Assembly (NCBI GenBank): GCA_013694495.1
Contig: JACDCH010000448.1
Span: forward strand, 1-14,621
Length of the DNA stretch: 14,621 bases
Source of the DNA: Acidimicrobiia bacterium
Lineage (GTDB): Bacteria > Actinomycetota > Acidimicrobiia > Acidimicrobiales > JACDCH01
Reading direction: 5' to 3'
Shown: positions 1 to 7,741 of the stretch, one piece after another
Numbering within the stretch: position 1 is the first letter of the stretch
Layout: each line of letters starts with the position of its first letter
Position numbers and translations under genes: made by a program
Notes under the pieces: generated by a model
Told to the model about the DNA's origin: nothing
Seen by the model: the letters and a program-made list of their open reading frames with translations, nothing else
The model's database searches: none

Positions 1-18
1 GGTGCCGACGTCGGCACC
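1..18. repeat. 18-bp perfect palindrome inside the partial kinase gene
   Basis: GGTGCCGAC followed by its reverse complement GTCGGCACC gives an uninterrupted 18-bp palindrome centred on GACGTC. A second GACGTC follows at 20-25. It lies in coding sequence and encodes an alternating D-V-G pattern, so a simple coding repeat is the plain explanation. Nothing else marks it as a regulatory site. Confidence 0.5.
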
Positions 19-117
19 GACGTCGCCATCGGCGCGCACGCCGTCGCGCCGGAGGTGCTTGAGCAGAAGGGTGGCGATCTCCCGGTAGCGGTTGACGTGC
101 TTCAGCGAGGTCGCCAT
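1..117 (-). CDS. N-terminus of an ABC1/AarF/UbiB-family atypical kinase (partial)
   Basis: Only the first 39 codons are in the window; the gene runs off the left edge. The start is an ATG at 117-115, preceded by a good Shine-Dalgarno (GGGAG, 7 bases upstream). The protein begins MATSLKHVNRYREIATLLLK, then HLRRDGV. This resembles the opening of ABC1/AarF/UbiB proteins, where a segment like RYREIA..L.rhG precedes the kinase-like fold. Known members are ADP/ATP-binding atypical kinases linked to lipid or quinone metabolism. No catalytic motif lies in the visible part, so the family call is tentative. Residues 30-39 are a short DVGADVG-type repeat encoded by a palindrome. It is probably co-transcribed with the membrane-protein genes upstream: 49 bases separate it from the stop of the CmpB-like gene. 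Confidence 0.5.
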   Translation of the reverse strand, partial: MATSLKHVNRYREIATLLLKHLRRDGVRADGDVGADVGT

Positions 118-166
118 CGGCACGCTCCCTGCCCGCCGAGCGCGCTGCGCAGCCGGGCCGTCACGG

Positions 167-598
167 TCAAGGCTCGAGCCGAAGGCGCTTGAGCAGCGGC
201 GTGACCCGCTCGAGGGCCAGGCCCGCGACGGCCCAGTTCGGTAGGTACGACAGCCGGATGAGGCCGCCGCCCAAGTTGTCGCGGTAGCGCCGGTAGTCCT
301 CGCCCCAGGGCACGTCGCCGACGAGGCGGCGCAGCGCTTCGCCCGACGACGCCTCGACGGCCCAGAAGGCACCCGCGTAGGCCAAGCCGCGCTCCCACAC
401 CGGTCGCCCCCCGAGGGTGGCGACGACCGCCTCGCCGGCCAACCCGCCGGCGGCGTAGATCGGCGCCATCCACACGTAGCTCTCGCCCCGCAGCTTCCCG
501 TCGCCCTCCCCCTTCAGCGCCTCCTTCGTGGCCGTGTACACGACCTCGATCCCCCACCCGAGCAGCCCGTACGTGAGCGCCCTGCCGCCGAGTCGCAT
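167..598 (-). CDS. Small membrane protein, CmpB-like (putative ABC transporter type IV family)
   Basis: This is a 143-residue protein with an ATG start at 598 and a strong Shine-Dalgarno (GAGGAG, 5 bases upstream). The N-terminus (TYGLLGWGIEVVY, about residues 8-20) matches the GW.iE opening of the CmpB family (PF06541). A polar loop with RGESYVWMAPIY (about 37-48) corresponds to the family's RG..yGP..PiY segment. The C-terminal part has PWGEDYRRY and a final hydrophobic stretch around NWAVAGLALE. About three to four hydrophobic segments suggest an inner-membrane protein. Molecular function in this family is not established and no ATPase partner is nearby. It sits 9 bases after the flippase stop and before the UbiB-like kinase, so all three are likely co-transcribed. 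The family assignment is from motif spacing only. Confidence 0.55.
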   Translation of the reverse strand: MRLGGRALTYGLLGWGIEVVYTATKEALKGEGDGKLRGESYVWMAPIYAAGGLAGEAVVATLGGRPVWERGLAYAGAFWAVEASSGEALRRLVGDVPWGEDYRRYRDNLGGGLIRLSYLPNWAVAGLALERVTPLLKRLRLEP

Positions 599-607
599 CT
601 GGTCTCC

Positions 608-1942
608 TCAGGGCTCGAGGGGGATGTCGTGGAGGGCCTCGACGACCGACGCCGCGTCGGGCTGGGCGCCGGCCCGAAGGCGGGAGATGAGCGCGGCGGC
701 CATGCACACCGCCGAGACCGAGGCGCCGGCGACGAGGCCGACCTCGACCCGGAGGAACAGGTCGTCGGTCGCGACGGCGGTGACGCCGACGAAGGCGGCG
801 ACCCCGACCGCCCACGACGCAGCGACCAGCCGATGTCCGGACAGGGCGATGACGGCCTGGCCCAGCGCCAGGGCGACCATGTAGGCGGCGCACGACAGCC
901 CGAGCAGGCCGAGGGTGCGGTGGTCGATCTCGTCGTCGAAGAGCGTCTGCACCACGAAGGGGCCGATGAGGTACGAGCCGCAGGCGGCGAGCACGCCGAG
1001 GGCGCCGGTGACGTAGAGGAGGCGGCGGATGCCGACCCGGAACTCCTCCAGGAGGTTGCCGCCGGCGAGGGCCGACAGGCGCGGCAGCAGGGCCGCCTGC
1101 ACCGCCTGGAACAGGAAGAGCGGGATGCGCCCGATGAGCAGCGCGTTGAGGAACCGCCCGGCGTCGGCCTGCTCGATGTCGGTGCCCAGCAGGTCGACCG
1201 CCAGCGGGCCGCCGTTCACGAGGGTGAAGGAGAAGATCGAGCCGATCAGCAGAGCGATGAGGGCGCCCGTGACCTCCCGCCACGGCGCCGGCGGGCCATC
1301 CTCGACGAGGCCCCGCTCCCGGGCCATGGCGATGACCACGGCGATGATCGGCGCCAGGCCGACGGCCAGCCCGTACGGACCCGCCGTCTTCACGCCGGCC
1401 GCCGCCAGCCCCAGGCACATGAGCAACCGCACGATGCCGTCGGACCCGAGGTACACGGCATAGGGCTTGAACCGACCCTGGCCACTGCACGCCCCCCGGG
1501 CGACGTGGCCGGCGGCCACACCCGTGAAGGCGAGAGCGAGGCTGACCACGAGCAGCACCTGGCCGTCGAACGACTTGTCCATCAGGACGCCGGCGCCGGC
1601 GGCCGTGCCGGCCAGCAGCAGCGCGAGCAGCCCGATGGCGAGCAGCGCGGCCCGCTTCAGCACCGGTCCGCCGCCGATGCCGGTGGCCCGCCGGGCGGCC
1701 AGGGCCCGGCTGATCTCCTGCTCGACGGGCAGGAAGAAGCCGGGTCCGACGAGGAAGACGAGCGTCCACAGCAGGGCCAGGGGGGCGTAGGCCTCGTCGC
1801 CGAGGGCCCGCTTGGCCACGGCGAGGAAGCCGTAGGCCGTGATGCCGGACACGACGAGCCCGACGCCGACCGCGGCGGTGCCCTCGGGCAGCGGGTTCCG
1901 GGCCGCCGCCCGGGCCCGGAGGGTCGTACCAGACCCCTCCAT
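608..1942 (-). CDS. MOP-superfamily polysaccharide/lipid flippase-like membrane protein
   Basis: About 444 residues, almost entirely hydrophobic segments separated by short charged loops. I estimate 12 or more membrane helices, with clear ones near residues 16-40, 50-70, 90-115, 120-145, 215-240 and along the last 150 residues. The first helices and the FLPVEQEISRALAARRA loop, plus GRIPLFLFQAVQAALLPRLS near the middle, are typical of Wzx/MATE-type oligosaccharide flippases. The likely role is to move a lipid-linked sugar or similar lipid across the inner membrane; the substrate cannot be read. I chose the ATG at 1942, one base after the pheT TGA (reads TGAGATG). A GTG at 1951 overlapping pheT by 8 bases is also possible. 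Neither has a clear Shine-Dalgarno, so translation is probably coupled to pheT. No glycosyltransferase genes are adjacent, which leaves the pathway open. Confidence 0.7.
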   Translation of the reverse strand: MEGSGTTLRARAAARNPLPEGTAAVGVGLVVSGITAYGFLAVAKRALGDEAYAPLALLWTLVFLVGPGFFLPVEQEISRALAARRATGIGGGPVLKRAALLAIGLLALLLAGTAAGAGVLMDKSFDGQVLLVVSLALAFTGVAAGHVARGACSGQGRFKPYAVYLGSDGIVRLLMCLGLAAAGVKTAGPYGLAVGLAPIIAVVIAMARERGLVEDGPPAPWREVTGALIALLIGSIFSFTLVNGGPLAVDLLGTDIEQADAGRFLNALLIGRIPLFLFQAVQAALLPRLSALAGGNLLEEFRVGIRRLLYVTGALGVLAACGSYLIGPFVVQTLFDDEIDHRTLGLLGLSCAAYMVALALGQAVIALSGHRLVAASWAVGVAAFVGVTAVATDDLFLRVEVGLVAGASVSAVCMAAALISRLRAGAQPDAASVVEALHDIPLEP

Positions 1943-1943
1943 C

Positions 1944-4283
1944 TCAGGCACGGAGGACTGCTGGGAGCCCGGTCTGCACGGCCGCGATGATGCCCTGCCG
2001 GGCCCCGGCCACGTCGCCGTCGGTCAGCGTGCGGTCGGCGGCCTGGAACCGCAGCCGGTAGGCGAGGCTCCGGCGCCCGGGCGCAACGCCGGCGCCGCGG
2101 TAGACGTCGAACAGTCGCACGGCCACGAGCAGGTCGCCCCCGGCGTTCCGGATGGCGTCGAGCACGACGGCCGCCGGGGTGGCGTCGTCGACCTCGAAGG
2201 CGAGGTCGATGTCGCTCGACGGGAACCGGCTGAACGGCGAGAACGGGCGGTCGGCGTACGAGCGGTCGAGGATGCGGCCCAGGTCGACCTCGAGCCAGGA
2301 CACGCGTGCCGCGATGCCGAACGCCTCGAGGACCCCGGGGTCGACCTCCCCCACCGCACCGACGATGCTCCCGTCGAGCACGATGTCGGCCGCTCGCGTC
2401 GGGTGGAGCCCGGGCGACGTGGCGGCGACGATGCCGGCGTCGAGCCCCAGGTGCTCGGCCAGCGCCAGCCAGTCCTCGACGGCCGCCGGCGCCTCGGCCC
2501 CGACTCGCGCCGCGCCGAGGTGCTCGCGCTCGTCGGGGAGGTCGGCGGCCGGGTCGGCGGGCCGGCGGAAGACGTGGCCGATCTCGAACAGAGCGACGTC
2601 GTCGAGGCGGTGCGAGAGGTTGTAGGCGACCGACTTGAGCAGCCCGGGCAGCAGCGACGTGCGCAGGACGGATTCGTCGGCCACGAGCGGGTTGGTGATC
2701 GTGATGCCGTCGTCGCCGAGTCCGGCCCGGGCCTGGTCGCCGGGGGCGAGGAAGGCCATCGGCATCGCCTCGGAGTAGCCGAGCCCGATCAGCGCGCGGC
2801 GCACGGCCCGGCGCTCGTACTGGCGCACCGTGAGCTCGCCGAAGTGCGCCGACGCTGGCATCGACGCGCCGATGCGGTCGTAGCCCCAGTGGCGGCCGAC
2901 CTCCTCGACGAGGTCGATCTCCACGGCGCAGTCGGGTCGCCACGACGGGATCGTGACGTCGTGGTCGTCGCCTGCGGCCGCGACGACGAAGCCGATCGGT
3001 TCGAGCTCGGCCCGCACGTCGTCCGGCGCGAGGGCCGTGCCGAGGATCGCGTTGACCCGGGCCGTGCGAAGGCGGACCGGCACCGGTTGCGGCAGCTCCC
3101 CCCGCTCGTCGACGGTGCCTTCGCACGTGCCACCGAGGAGGTCGACGAAGCGGCCGATGGCGCGGTCGATGCCCGCGGGGTCGCAGCCCTTCTCGAAGCG
3201 GGACGAGGCGTCGGTGCGAAGACCCAGCCGGCGGCCGGTCTTCGACACGGCGAGGGGCTGGAACCAGGCCATCTCCACTACGAGGTCGGTGGTGGTGTCG
3301 TCGATCTCGGTGTTCTCGCCGCCCATGATCCCGGCGATGCCGACCGCCCGGTCGTCGCGGTCGACGATGAGGAGGTCGTCGGCGGTGAACCGGCGCTCGA
3401 CGCCGTCGAGGGTGACGAGGGTCTCGCCGTCCTTCGCCCGCCGCGTGCCGAGCACCCCGCCGGGGACTTTGACCAGGTCGTACGGGTGGTTCGGCTGGCC
3501 GAGCTCGAGCATCACGTAGTTCGACACGTCGACCACGTTGTTGATCGGACGCATGCCGAGGAGCGTGAGACGCCGGGCGATGGTGGGATCGGACGGGCCG
3601 ACGGTGACGCCTTGGATGACCGTCGCCGTGAAGCGCCCGCACAGGTCGGGCGCGCCGAGCCGAACGCCGGCCACGGTCGACGGTCCCGCGCCGGGGTGCT
3701 GGATCGAGGGCAGGGCGAATGGCAGGTCGTGGTAGGCGGCGAGGTCGCGGGCGACACCGGCGACGGACATCGCGTCGGGCCGGTTCGGGTTGATCTCGAG
3801 GTCCCACAGCAGGTCGGCCTCGATGCCGAGCGCGTCGCGGATCGGGGTGCCCGGTTCGGCGGAGCCCGGCGCGAAGACGAGGATCCCGCCGCCCTCGTCG
3901 GACAGCTCGAGCTCGCGGGGTGAGCACAGCATCCCGTTGCTGTACTCGCCGAGGATCTTGCGCCGGCCGATCTCCATGCCGCCCGGCATCGTGGTGCCGA
4001 CCGTGGCCAGCGGCACGAGGTCGCCCTCGGCCATGTTGAACGCGCCGCACCAGACCTCGACCGGATCGGCGAGGCCGGCGTCGACGGTGACCCGCTGGAT
4101 CTTGTTGGCGTCGGGGTGCTGGCGCAGCTCGAGCACGCGGGCCACGACGATGCCGTCGAGGCCGCCGCCGATGTGGACCTCCTCCTCGACGGCCATGCCC
4201 AGCATCGAGAGGTCGTGCGAGATGCGCTCGACCGGCGCGTCGAACGGCGCGAACTCACGCAGCCAGGAGAGGAGCACCTTCAT
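1944..4283 (-). CDS. pheT: Phenylalanyl-tRNA synthetase beta subunit
   Basis: 779 residues, the normal length for bacterial PheT. With PheS it forms the alpha2beta2 enzyme that charges tRNA-Phe; beta carries tRNA binding and the editing site. Visible parts in order: N-terminal MKVLLSWLREF; an EMAP/OB tRNA-binding domain (about 39-148, with HPDANKIQRVTVD and WCGAFN); the B3/B4 editing region (about 210-375, with MRPINNVVDVSNYVMLELGQP and RTDASSRFEKGCDP); B5 (about 400-470); a synthetase-like core; and a C-terminal FDX-ACB anticodon-binding domain (about 688-779, FSRFPSSDIDLAFEV to the end). The ATG at 4283 lies 18 bases after the pheS stop with only a weak Shine-Dalgarno, consistent with coupled translation. 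No missing blocks were noticed. Confidence 0.97.
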   Translation of the reverse strand: MKVLLSWLREFAPFDAPVERISHDLSMLGMAVEEEVHIGGGLDGIVVARVLELRQHPDANKIQRVTVDAGLADPVEVWCGAFNMAEGDLVPLATVGTTMPGGMEIGRRKILGEYSNGMLCSPRELELSDEGGGILVFAPGSAEPGTPIRDALGIEADLLWDLEINPNRPDAMSVAGVARDLAAYHDLPFALPSIQHPGAGPSTVAGVRLGAPDLCGRFTATVIQGVTVGPSDPTIARRLTLLGMRPINNVVDVSNYVMLELGQPNHPYDLVKVPGGVLGTRRAKDGETLVTLDGVERRFTADDLLIVDRDDRAVGIAGIMGGENTEIDDTTTDLVVEMAWFQPLAVSKTGRRLGLRTDASSRFEKGCDPAGIDRAIGRFVDLLGGTCEGTVDERGELPQPVPVRLRTARVNAILGTALAPDDVRAELEPIGFVVAAAGDDHDVTIPSWRPDCAVEIDLVEEVGRHWGYDRIGASMPASAHFGELTVRQYERRAVRRALIGLGYSEAMPMAFLAPGDQARAGLGDDGITITNPLVADESVLRTSLLPGLLKSVAYNLSHRLDDVALFEIGHVFRRPADPAADLPDEREHLGAARVGAEAPAAVEDWLALAEHLGLDAGIVAATSPGLHPTRAADIVLDGSIVGAVGEVDPGVLEAFGIAARVSWLEVDLGRILDRSYADRPFSPFSRFPSSDIDLAFEVDDATPAAVVLDAIRNAGGDLLVAVRLFDVYRGAGVAPGRRSLAYRLRFQAADRTLTDGDVAGARQGIIAAVQTGLPAVLRA

Positions 4284-4301
4284 GTCGTCACGTCCGTGGT
4301 C

Positions 4302-5300
4302 CTAGAACTGTCTGAGGAAGCGGACGTCGTTGGTGATGAGGTCGCGCATGTCGTCGACGCCGAAGCGGGTGATCGCCAGGCGGTCGATGCCGAAGCCGAA
4401 CGCGAAGCCCTGCCACTCCTCGGGGTCGAGGCCGCAGTTGGCGAGGACGTTCGGGTGGACCATGCCGCAGCCGCCCAGCTCGAGGAACGTGCCGTCCGGG
4501 CGGATGATGTCGAACTCGGCCGAGGGCTCGGTGAACGGGAAGTACGAGGGGCGCAGCCGGCTGGCGAACCCCCCGCCGAAGAACGCCTTCGTGAAGGCGT
4601 CGATGGTGCCGGCGAGGTGGGCGAACGTGATGTCGCGGTCGATCACCAGGCCCTCGATCTGGTGGAAGACGGGCAGGTGGGTGGCGTCGGCGGTGTCCTG
4701 GCGGAAGACGCGGCCCGGCATGACCGAGTAGATCGGCGGCGGCTGGCTCGTCATCACCCGCACCTGCACCGGCGAGGTGTGGGTGCGCAGAAGGGTGGCG
4801 CCGGGCTCGCCGTAGTCGACGTAGAGCGTGTCGTACATGTCGCGGGCGGGGTGGCCGGGCGGGAAGTTGAGGGCGCCGAAGTTGCGCCAGTCGGTCTCGA
4901 CCTCGGGCCCCTCGGCCACGGTGAAGCCGAGGCCGACGAACACGTCCTCGAGGCGTTCGAGGGCCTGGGTGACGAGGTGGAGGTGGCCCAGCCGGCGACC
5001 GGCGACCACTTCCGTGAGGTCGAGGCGTTCGGCGTCGAGCCGCGCGGCCCGGTGGGCGGTGGCGAGCGCGGCCCGGCGCGACTCGACTGCGCCCTCGAGC
5101 CGGGCCCGGGCGTCGTTGAAGGCCAGGCCGACCGTGCGGCGCTCGTCGGGCTGGAGGCCGCCGAGCTTCGCCTTGAGGTCGTTGAGCTCGGACTTCTTGC
5201 CCAGCAGCCGGGTCTCGAACGCCCGCAGCTCGTCGAGCGTCGCGGCTGCGGCCACCTCGGCCGCGCCGGCGTCGGCGATGCGCGCGATCTGGTCCAGCAT
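4302..5300 (-). CDS. pheS: Phenylalanyl-tRNA synthetase alpha subunit
   Basis: 332 residues, standard length. It is the class II catalytic subunit that activates phenylalanine and transfers it to tRNA-Phe. The N-terminal coiled-coil arm (about 1-90, rich in Ala, Arg and Glu, with LLGKKSELNDLKAKLG) is followed by the catalytic domain. That domain contains HPARDMYDTLYV (about 150-161), motif 2 around VFRQDTADATHLPVFHQIEG (198-217), PSYFPFTEPSAEFD (251-264) and motif 3 GFAFGFGIDRLAI (298-310), ending FLRQF as in most PheS. The ATG at 5300 has only a poor Shine-Dalgarno and follows the kinase stop by 30 bases. It precedes pheT in the usual operon order. Confidence 0.97.
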   Translation of the reverse strand: MLDQIARIADAGAAEVAAAATLDELRAFETRLLGKKSELNDLKAKLGGLQPDERRTVGLAFNDARARLEGAVESRRAALATAHRAARLDAERLDLTEVVAGRRLGHLHLVTQALERLEDVFVGLGFTVAEGPEVETDWRNFGALNFPPGHPARDMYDTLYVDYGEPGATLLRTHTSPVQVRVMTSQPPPIYSVMPGRVFRQDTADATHLPVFHQIEGLVIDRDITFAHLAGTIDAFTKAFFGGGFASRLRPSYFPFTEPSAEFDIIRPDGTFLELGGCGMVHPNVLANCGLDPEEWQGFAFGFGIDRLAITRFGVDDMRDLITNDVRFLRQF

Positions 5301-5330
5301 CCCGAGATTCTGGCGGCGGCCTGGCTCGGC

Positions 5331-6407
5331 CTACGAATTGCTGCCGGCAGCCAGCAGCGCGTCGACGTCGACCAAGGGGATGGTGAACCGGAACGTCGCG
5401 CCGGCCCCTTCGACCGACGTGGCCGAGAGGCGACCGCCGTGGGCCTCGACCAGGCCCCGGCTGATCCACAGCCCGAGCCCGGTGCCGGTGGGCTTGCCCT
5501 GGTCGCGGCGGAAGAACTTGCGGAACACCCGGCGTAGGTCGACCGCGGGGATGCCGTCGCCGACGTCGGAGACGGCGACCTCGACGGCATCCTCCCCCAC
5601 CGTGCCGACGACCCGCATCCCGACAGGCGAGCCGTACTTGGCGCCGTTCTCGACGAGGTTCGTGAGGACCTGCTCGAGCTTGTCGGGGTCGGCGTAGACA
5701 GTCGGGAAGCCCGCGGGGAACACGACCTCGCAGGCCAGGTCGGTGTAGGTGACGGCGAGGCGCTCGACCACCGTGGCCGCCAAGTCGGCAACGTCGACCA
5801 TCTGGCGGCGGAGCACGAGGCGGCCGGTCTCGAGGCGGGAGATGTCGAGCAGCTCGGTGATGAGGCGGGTGACGCGGTCGGCGTCGTGGTGGACCTGGCG
5901 CAGCATCATCTGCTTCTGGTCGTCGCTGACCCGGTCCCAGCGGTTGAGGAGCAGCGACGTGTACCCCTTGACCGAGGTCAGCGGGCTGCGCAGCTCGTGG
6001 CTGACGGTGGACACGACCTCGGCGCCGGAGGGCTCGCGCTGCTCGCCCCGGCGCGGCGCCCGCAGCGCGAGCAGCGCGCCCGTCAGGGCGCCGTCGGCGT
6101 CCCGCTCGTAGCGGGCCGTCACCCGGACCGGCAGGCGGTCGCCGTCGATCGAGACGGTGAGGGTCAGCTCGGGCACCGAGGTGACCGACCGCAGCGCGGC
6201 CGAGGTCGGCCAGCAGGCGCCGAACACCGATCGGCCGTCGCCGTCGTGAGGGTCGAGCACCTCGAGCAGCGCCCGGCCGACGAGCGCATCGGCCGACGAC
6301 GACCCGACCAGCTCCACGGCGGCGGCGTTGGCCGCGGTGATGACGCGGTCGGCGTCGAGGCGCAGCACCGGGTCGGGCAGCATGTCGAGCTCGACGGCGT
6401 CACCCAC
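5331..6407 (-). CDS. Soluble PAS-domain sensor histidine kinase (OhkA-like position)
   Basis: 358 residues. An N-terminal PAS domain (about 1-115, PDPVLRLDADRVITAANAAA) is followed by a HisKA dimerisation domain with phospho-acceptor His137 in STVSHELRSPLTSVKGY. The HATPase domain has an N-box (VLTNLVENGAKY, 247-258), a G1 box (DVGDGIP, 281-287) and a G2 box (GTGLGL, 308-313). All catalytic motifs look intact. There is no signal peptide or membrane helix, so it should sense a cytoplasmic cue. No response regulator is adjacent, making it an orphan here. The GTG start at 6407 overlaps the methylase TGA (GTGGGTGA), implying coupled translation. From memory, streptomycetes carry an orphan kinase (OhkA, SCO1596) between a SpoU methylase and pheS, so the position may be conserved. 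Ligand and partner are unknown. Confidence 0.88.
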   Translation of the reverse strand: MGDAVELDMLPDPVLRLDADRVITAANAAAVELVGSSSADALVGRALLEVLDPHDGDGRSVFGACWPTSAALRSVTSVPELTLTVSIDGDRLPVRVTARYERDADGALTGALLALRAPRRGEQREPSGAEVVSTVSHELRSPLTSVKGYTSLLLNRWDRVSDDQKQMMLRQVHHDADRVTRLITELLDISRLETGRLVLRRQMVDVADLAATVVERLAVTYTDLACEVVFPAGFPTVYADPDKLEQVLTNLVENGAKYGSPVGMRVVGTVGEDAVEVAVSDVGDGIPAVDLRRVFRKFFRRDQGKPTGTGLGLWISRGLVEAHGGRLSATSVEGAGATFRFTIPLVDVDALLAAGSNS

Positions 6408-7182
6408 GGCGGCGGGCCACCTCGAAGCACAGGATCGTGCCGGCCATGGCGACGTTCAGCGACTCGCCCCCGCCGGCCATCGGGATCGACACCCAGCCGT
6501 CGAGCGCATCGGCGACGGCCGCAGGGAGGCCGTGGGCCTCGCTGCCGAGCACGAGGGCGACGTCGGGGGGCAGGTCGGCCTCGTGGTGGGGCACGCCGGA
6601 CCGAGCCCGGCTGCCGATGCGGCGCCGGCCGGTGGCGGCCACCTCCTCGAGCACCGTCACCGCCTCTCCTCCGTCGATCACCGGGACACGGAGCACGGCA
6701 CCAGCCGATGCCCGCACGCACTTGGGGGACCACGGGTCCACCGAGCCCCTCGTGAACAGTACCGCCCCGAACCCGGCTGCTTCGGCGCTGCGCAGCAGGG
6801 TCCCGGCGTTGCCCGGGTCGCCGACCTCGACCAGCACGAGCACTGGCGATCCGGCCTCGACAGCCTCGAGGGCGGCCGGCCGGCGGGTGGCGACCGCCGC
6901 GATCCCCTGCGACGTCGTGGCGTCGGTCACCCGGCCCAGCGCGCCCGGCTCGACCAGATGCACCTCGACGTCGGCCCCGCCGACGAGCGCGGGCAGGGCG
7001 ACGTCGGGCTCGACGAACACCGCGACGGCGAGGCCGGCCGCCACCGCATCGGCGACGAGGTGCGGGCCTTCGACCACGAACGCGCCCTCGCCGGTGCGGA
7101 AGCGGCGGTCGGTGGACAGGCGGCGGAGGCGCTGGAGGCGCGGGTTGCGGGGCGACAGACGCGCCACGCCCCGGTCTGTCAC
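6400..7182 (-). CDS. SpoU/TrmH-family rRNA 2'-O-methyltransferase
   Basis: 260 residues. An N-terminal substrate-binding domain (about 1-105, with NPRLQRLRRL and EGPHLV) is followed by a knotted SPOUT domain. It shows all three family motifs: motif 1 VEVGDPGNAGTLLRSAEAAG (119-138, including the conserved Asn and Arg), motif 2 LVLGSEAHGLP (210-220) and motif 3 SIPMAGGGESLNVAMAGTI (232-250). Family members methylate a ribose 2'-OH in 23S rRNA or tRNA using S-adenosylmethionine. The exact site (RlmB-, TsnR- or TrmH-like) cannot be read, so no gene symbol is given. The start is a GTG at 7182 with GGGAG about 8 bases upstream. Its position after rplT and before pheS is common in actinobacteria. 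Confidence 0.9.
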   Translation of the reverse strand: MTDRGVARLSPRNPRLQRLRRLSTDRRFRTGEGAFVVEGPHLVADAVAAGLAVAVFVEPDVALPALVGGADVEVHLVEPGALGRVTDATTSQGIAAVATRRPAALEAVEAGSPVLVLVEVGDPGNAGTLLRSAEAAGFGAVLFTRGSVDPWSPKCVRASAGAVLRVPVIDGGEAVTVLEEVAATGRRRIGSRARSGVPHHEADLPPDVALVLGSEAHGLPAAVADALDGWVSIPMAGGGESLNVAMAGTILCFEVARRRG

Positions 7183-7324
7183 GACGGGTCGCTCCCTGAC
7201 CCCCGGGCCTCGGGACGTTGCCCGCCGGCGGTGTCGGGAGCCCTGGCTGCTTCCGGCTGCGGCCCGGGGGCCATCCGCTCGACGGGGTGGCCGGCGACCG
7301 GGGCGTCGGGCATCGGCGGTGCGA

Positions 7325-7681
7325 TCAGGCGGCCGCGGCCTCGGCCTGCTTCACGAGAGCGGAGAAGGCGGCGGGATCGGTGACGGCGAGATCGGCGAGG
7401 ACCTTGCGGTCGACCTCGATGCCGGCCGCCTTCAGGCCGGCGATGAACCGGCTGTAGCTGACGCCTTCCTGCCGACAGGCCGCGTTGATTCGCTGGATCC
7501 ACAGCGACCGGAAGTCGCCCTTGCGGGCCCTGCGGTCGCGGTACGCGTACTGCAGGCTGTGCATGACCTGCTCGTTGGCGGCGCGGTAGCTGCGGCTCTT
7601 GTTGCCGTAGTACCCCTGGGCGCGTTCGAGGATCTCGCCGCGCTTCTTCTTCGCATGGACGGCGCGCTTGACCCGGGCCAT
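7325..7681 (-). CDS. rplT: 50S ribosomal protein L20
   Basis: 118 residues, full length. It begins MARVKRAVHAKKKRGEILE, the conserved L20 start, and contains GYYGNKSRSYRAANEQVMHS and RRARKGDFRSLWIQRIN, which contact 23S rRNA domains I/II. L20 is needed for early 50S assembly and in several bacteria represses its own operon by binding leader RNA. The ATG at 7681 has an ideal Shine-Dalgarno (AGGAGG at 7694-7689, 7-base spacer). It follows rpmI by 60 bases containing a strong hairpin. Confidence 0.99.
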   Translation of the reverse strand: MARVKRAVHAKKKRGEILERAQGYYGNKSRSYRAANEQVMHSLQYAYRDRRARKGDFRSLWIQRINAACRQEGVSYSRFIAGLKAAGIEVDRKVLADLAVTDPAAFSALVKQAEAAAA

Positions 7682-7711
7682 TCCTGTTCCTCCTTGATCG
7701 TGGTGACGTGG

Positions 7712-7731
7712 CGGCGGCCGTGCGGCCGCCG
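7712..7731. other. GC-rich hairpin between rpmI and rplT
   Basis: CGGCGGCCG, TG, CGGCCGCCG is a 9-bp perfect inverted repeat with a minimal 2-base centre. The outer pairs would form with a tetraloop-like tip. It lies between the rpmI stop and the rplT Shine-Dalgarno. There is no T-tract after it on the minus strand, so it is not a classic terminator. It could stabilise or partly attenuate the mRNA, or be an L20 contact; function is inferred only from position. Confidence 0.5.
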
Positions 7732-7741
7732 GGGACGGCTG

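Noticed and set aside
102..1769. 555-codon minus-strand frame rich in Arg/Pro/Ala
   Set aside because: It overlaps the flippase and CmpB-like genes in another frame and has no protein-like pattern.
1839..3923. 694-codon open frame on the plus strand opposite pheT and the flippase
   Set aside because: It mirrors pheT on the other strand. Composition is Val/Gly/Asp/Arg-rich with no family features; it is a by-product of high third-position GC.
1657..4050. 797-codon minus-strand frame overlapping pheT
   Set aside because: Arg/Pro-rich shadow in an alternative frame of pheT.
4116..5537. 473-codon plus-strand frame opposite pheS
   Set aside because: Antisense shadow of pheS; no recognisable domain and no ribosome-binding site.
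7179..7313. Possible 44-codon gene between rplT and the SpoU methylase (MPDAPVAGHPVERMAPG…), stop overlapping the methylase GTG
   Set aside because: The GTGA overlap is suggestive, but there is no Shine-Dalgarno, the sequence is Pro/Ala/Gly low-complexity, and no family is recognised. The 142-bp gap otherwise shows nothing I can name.
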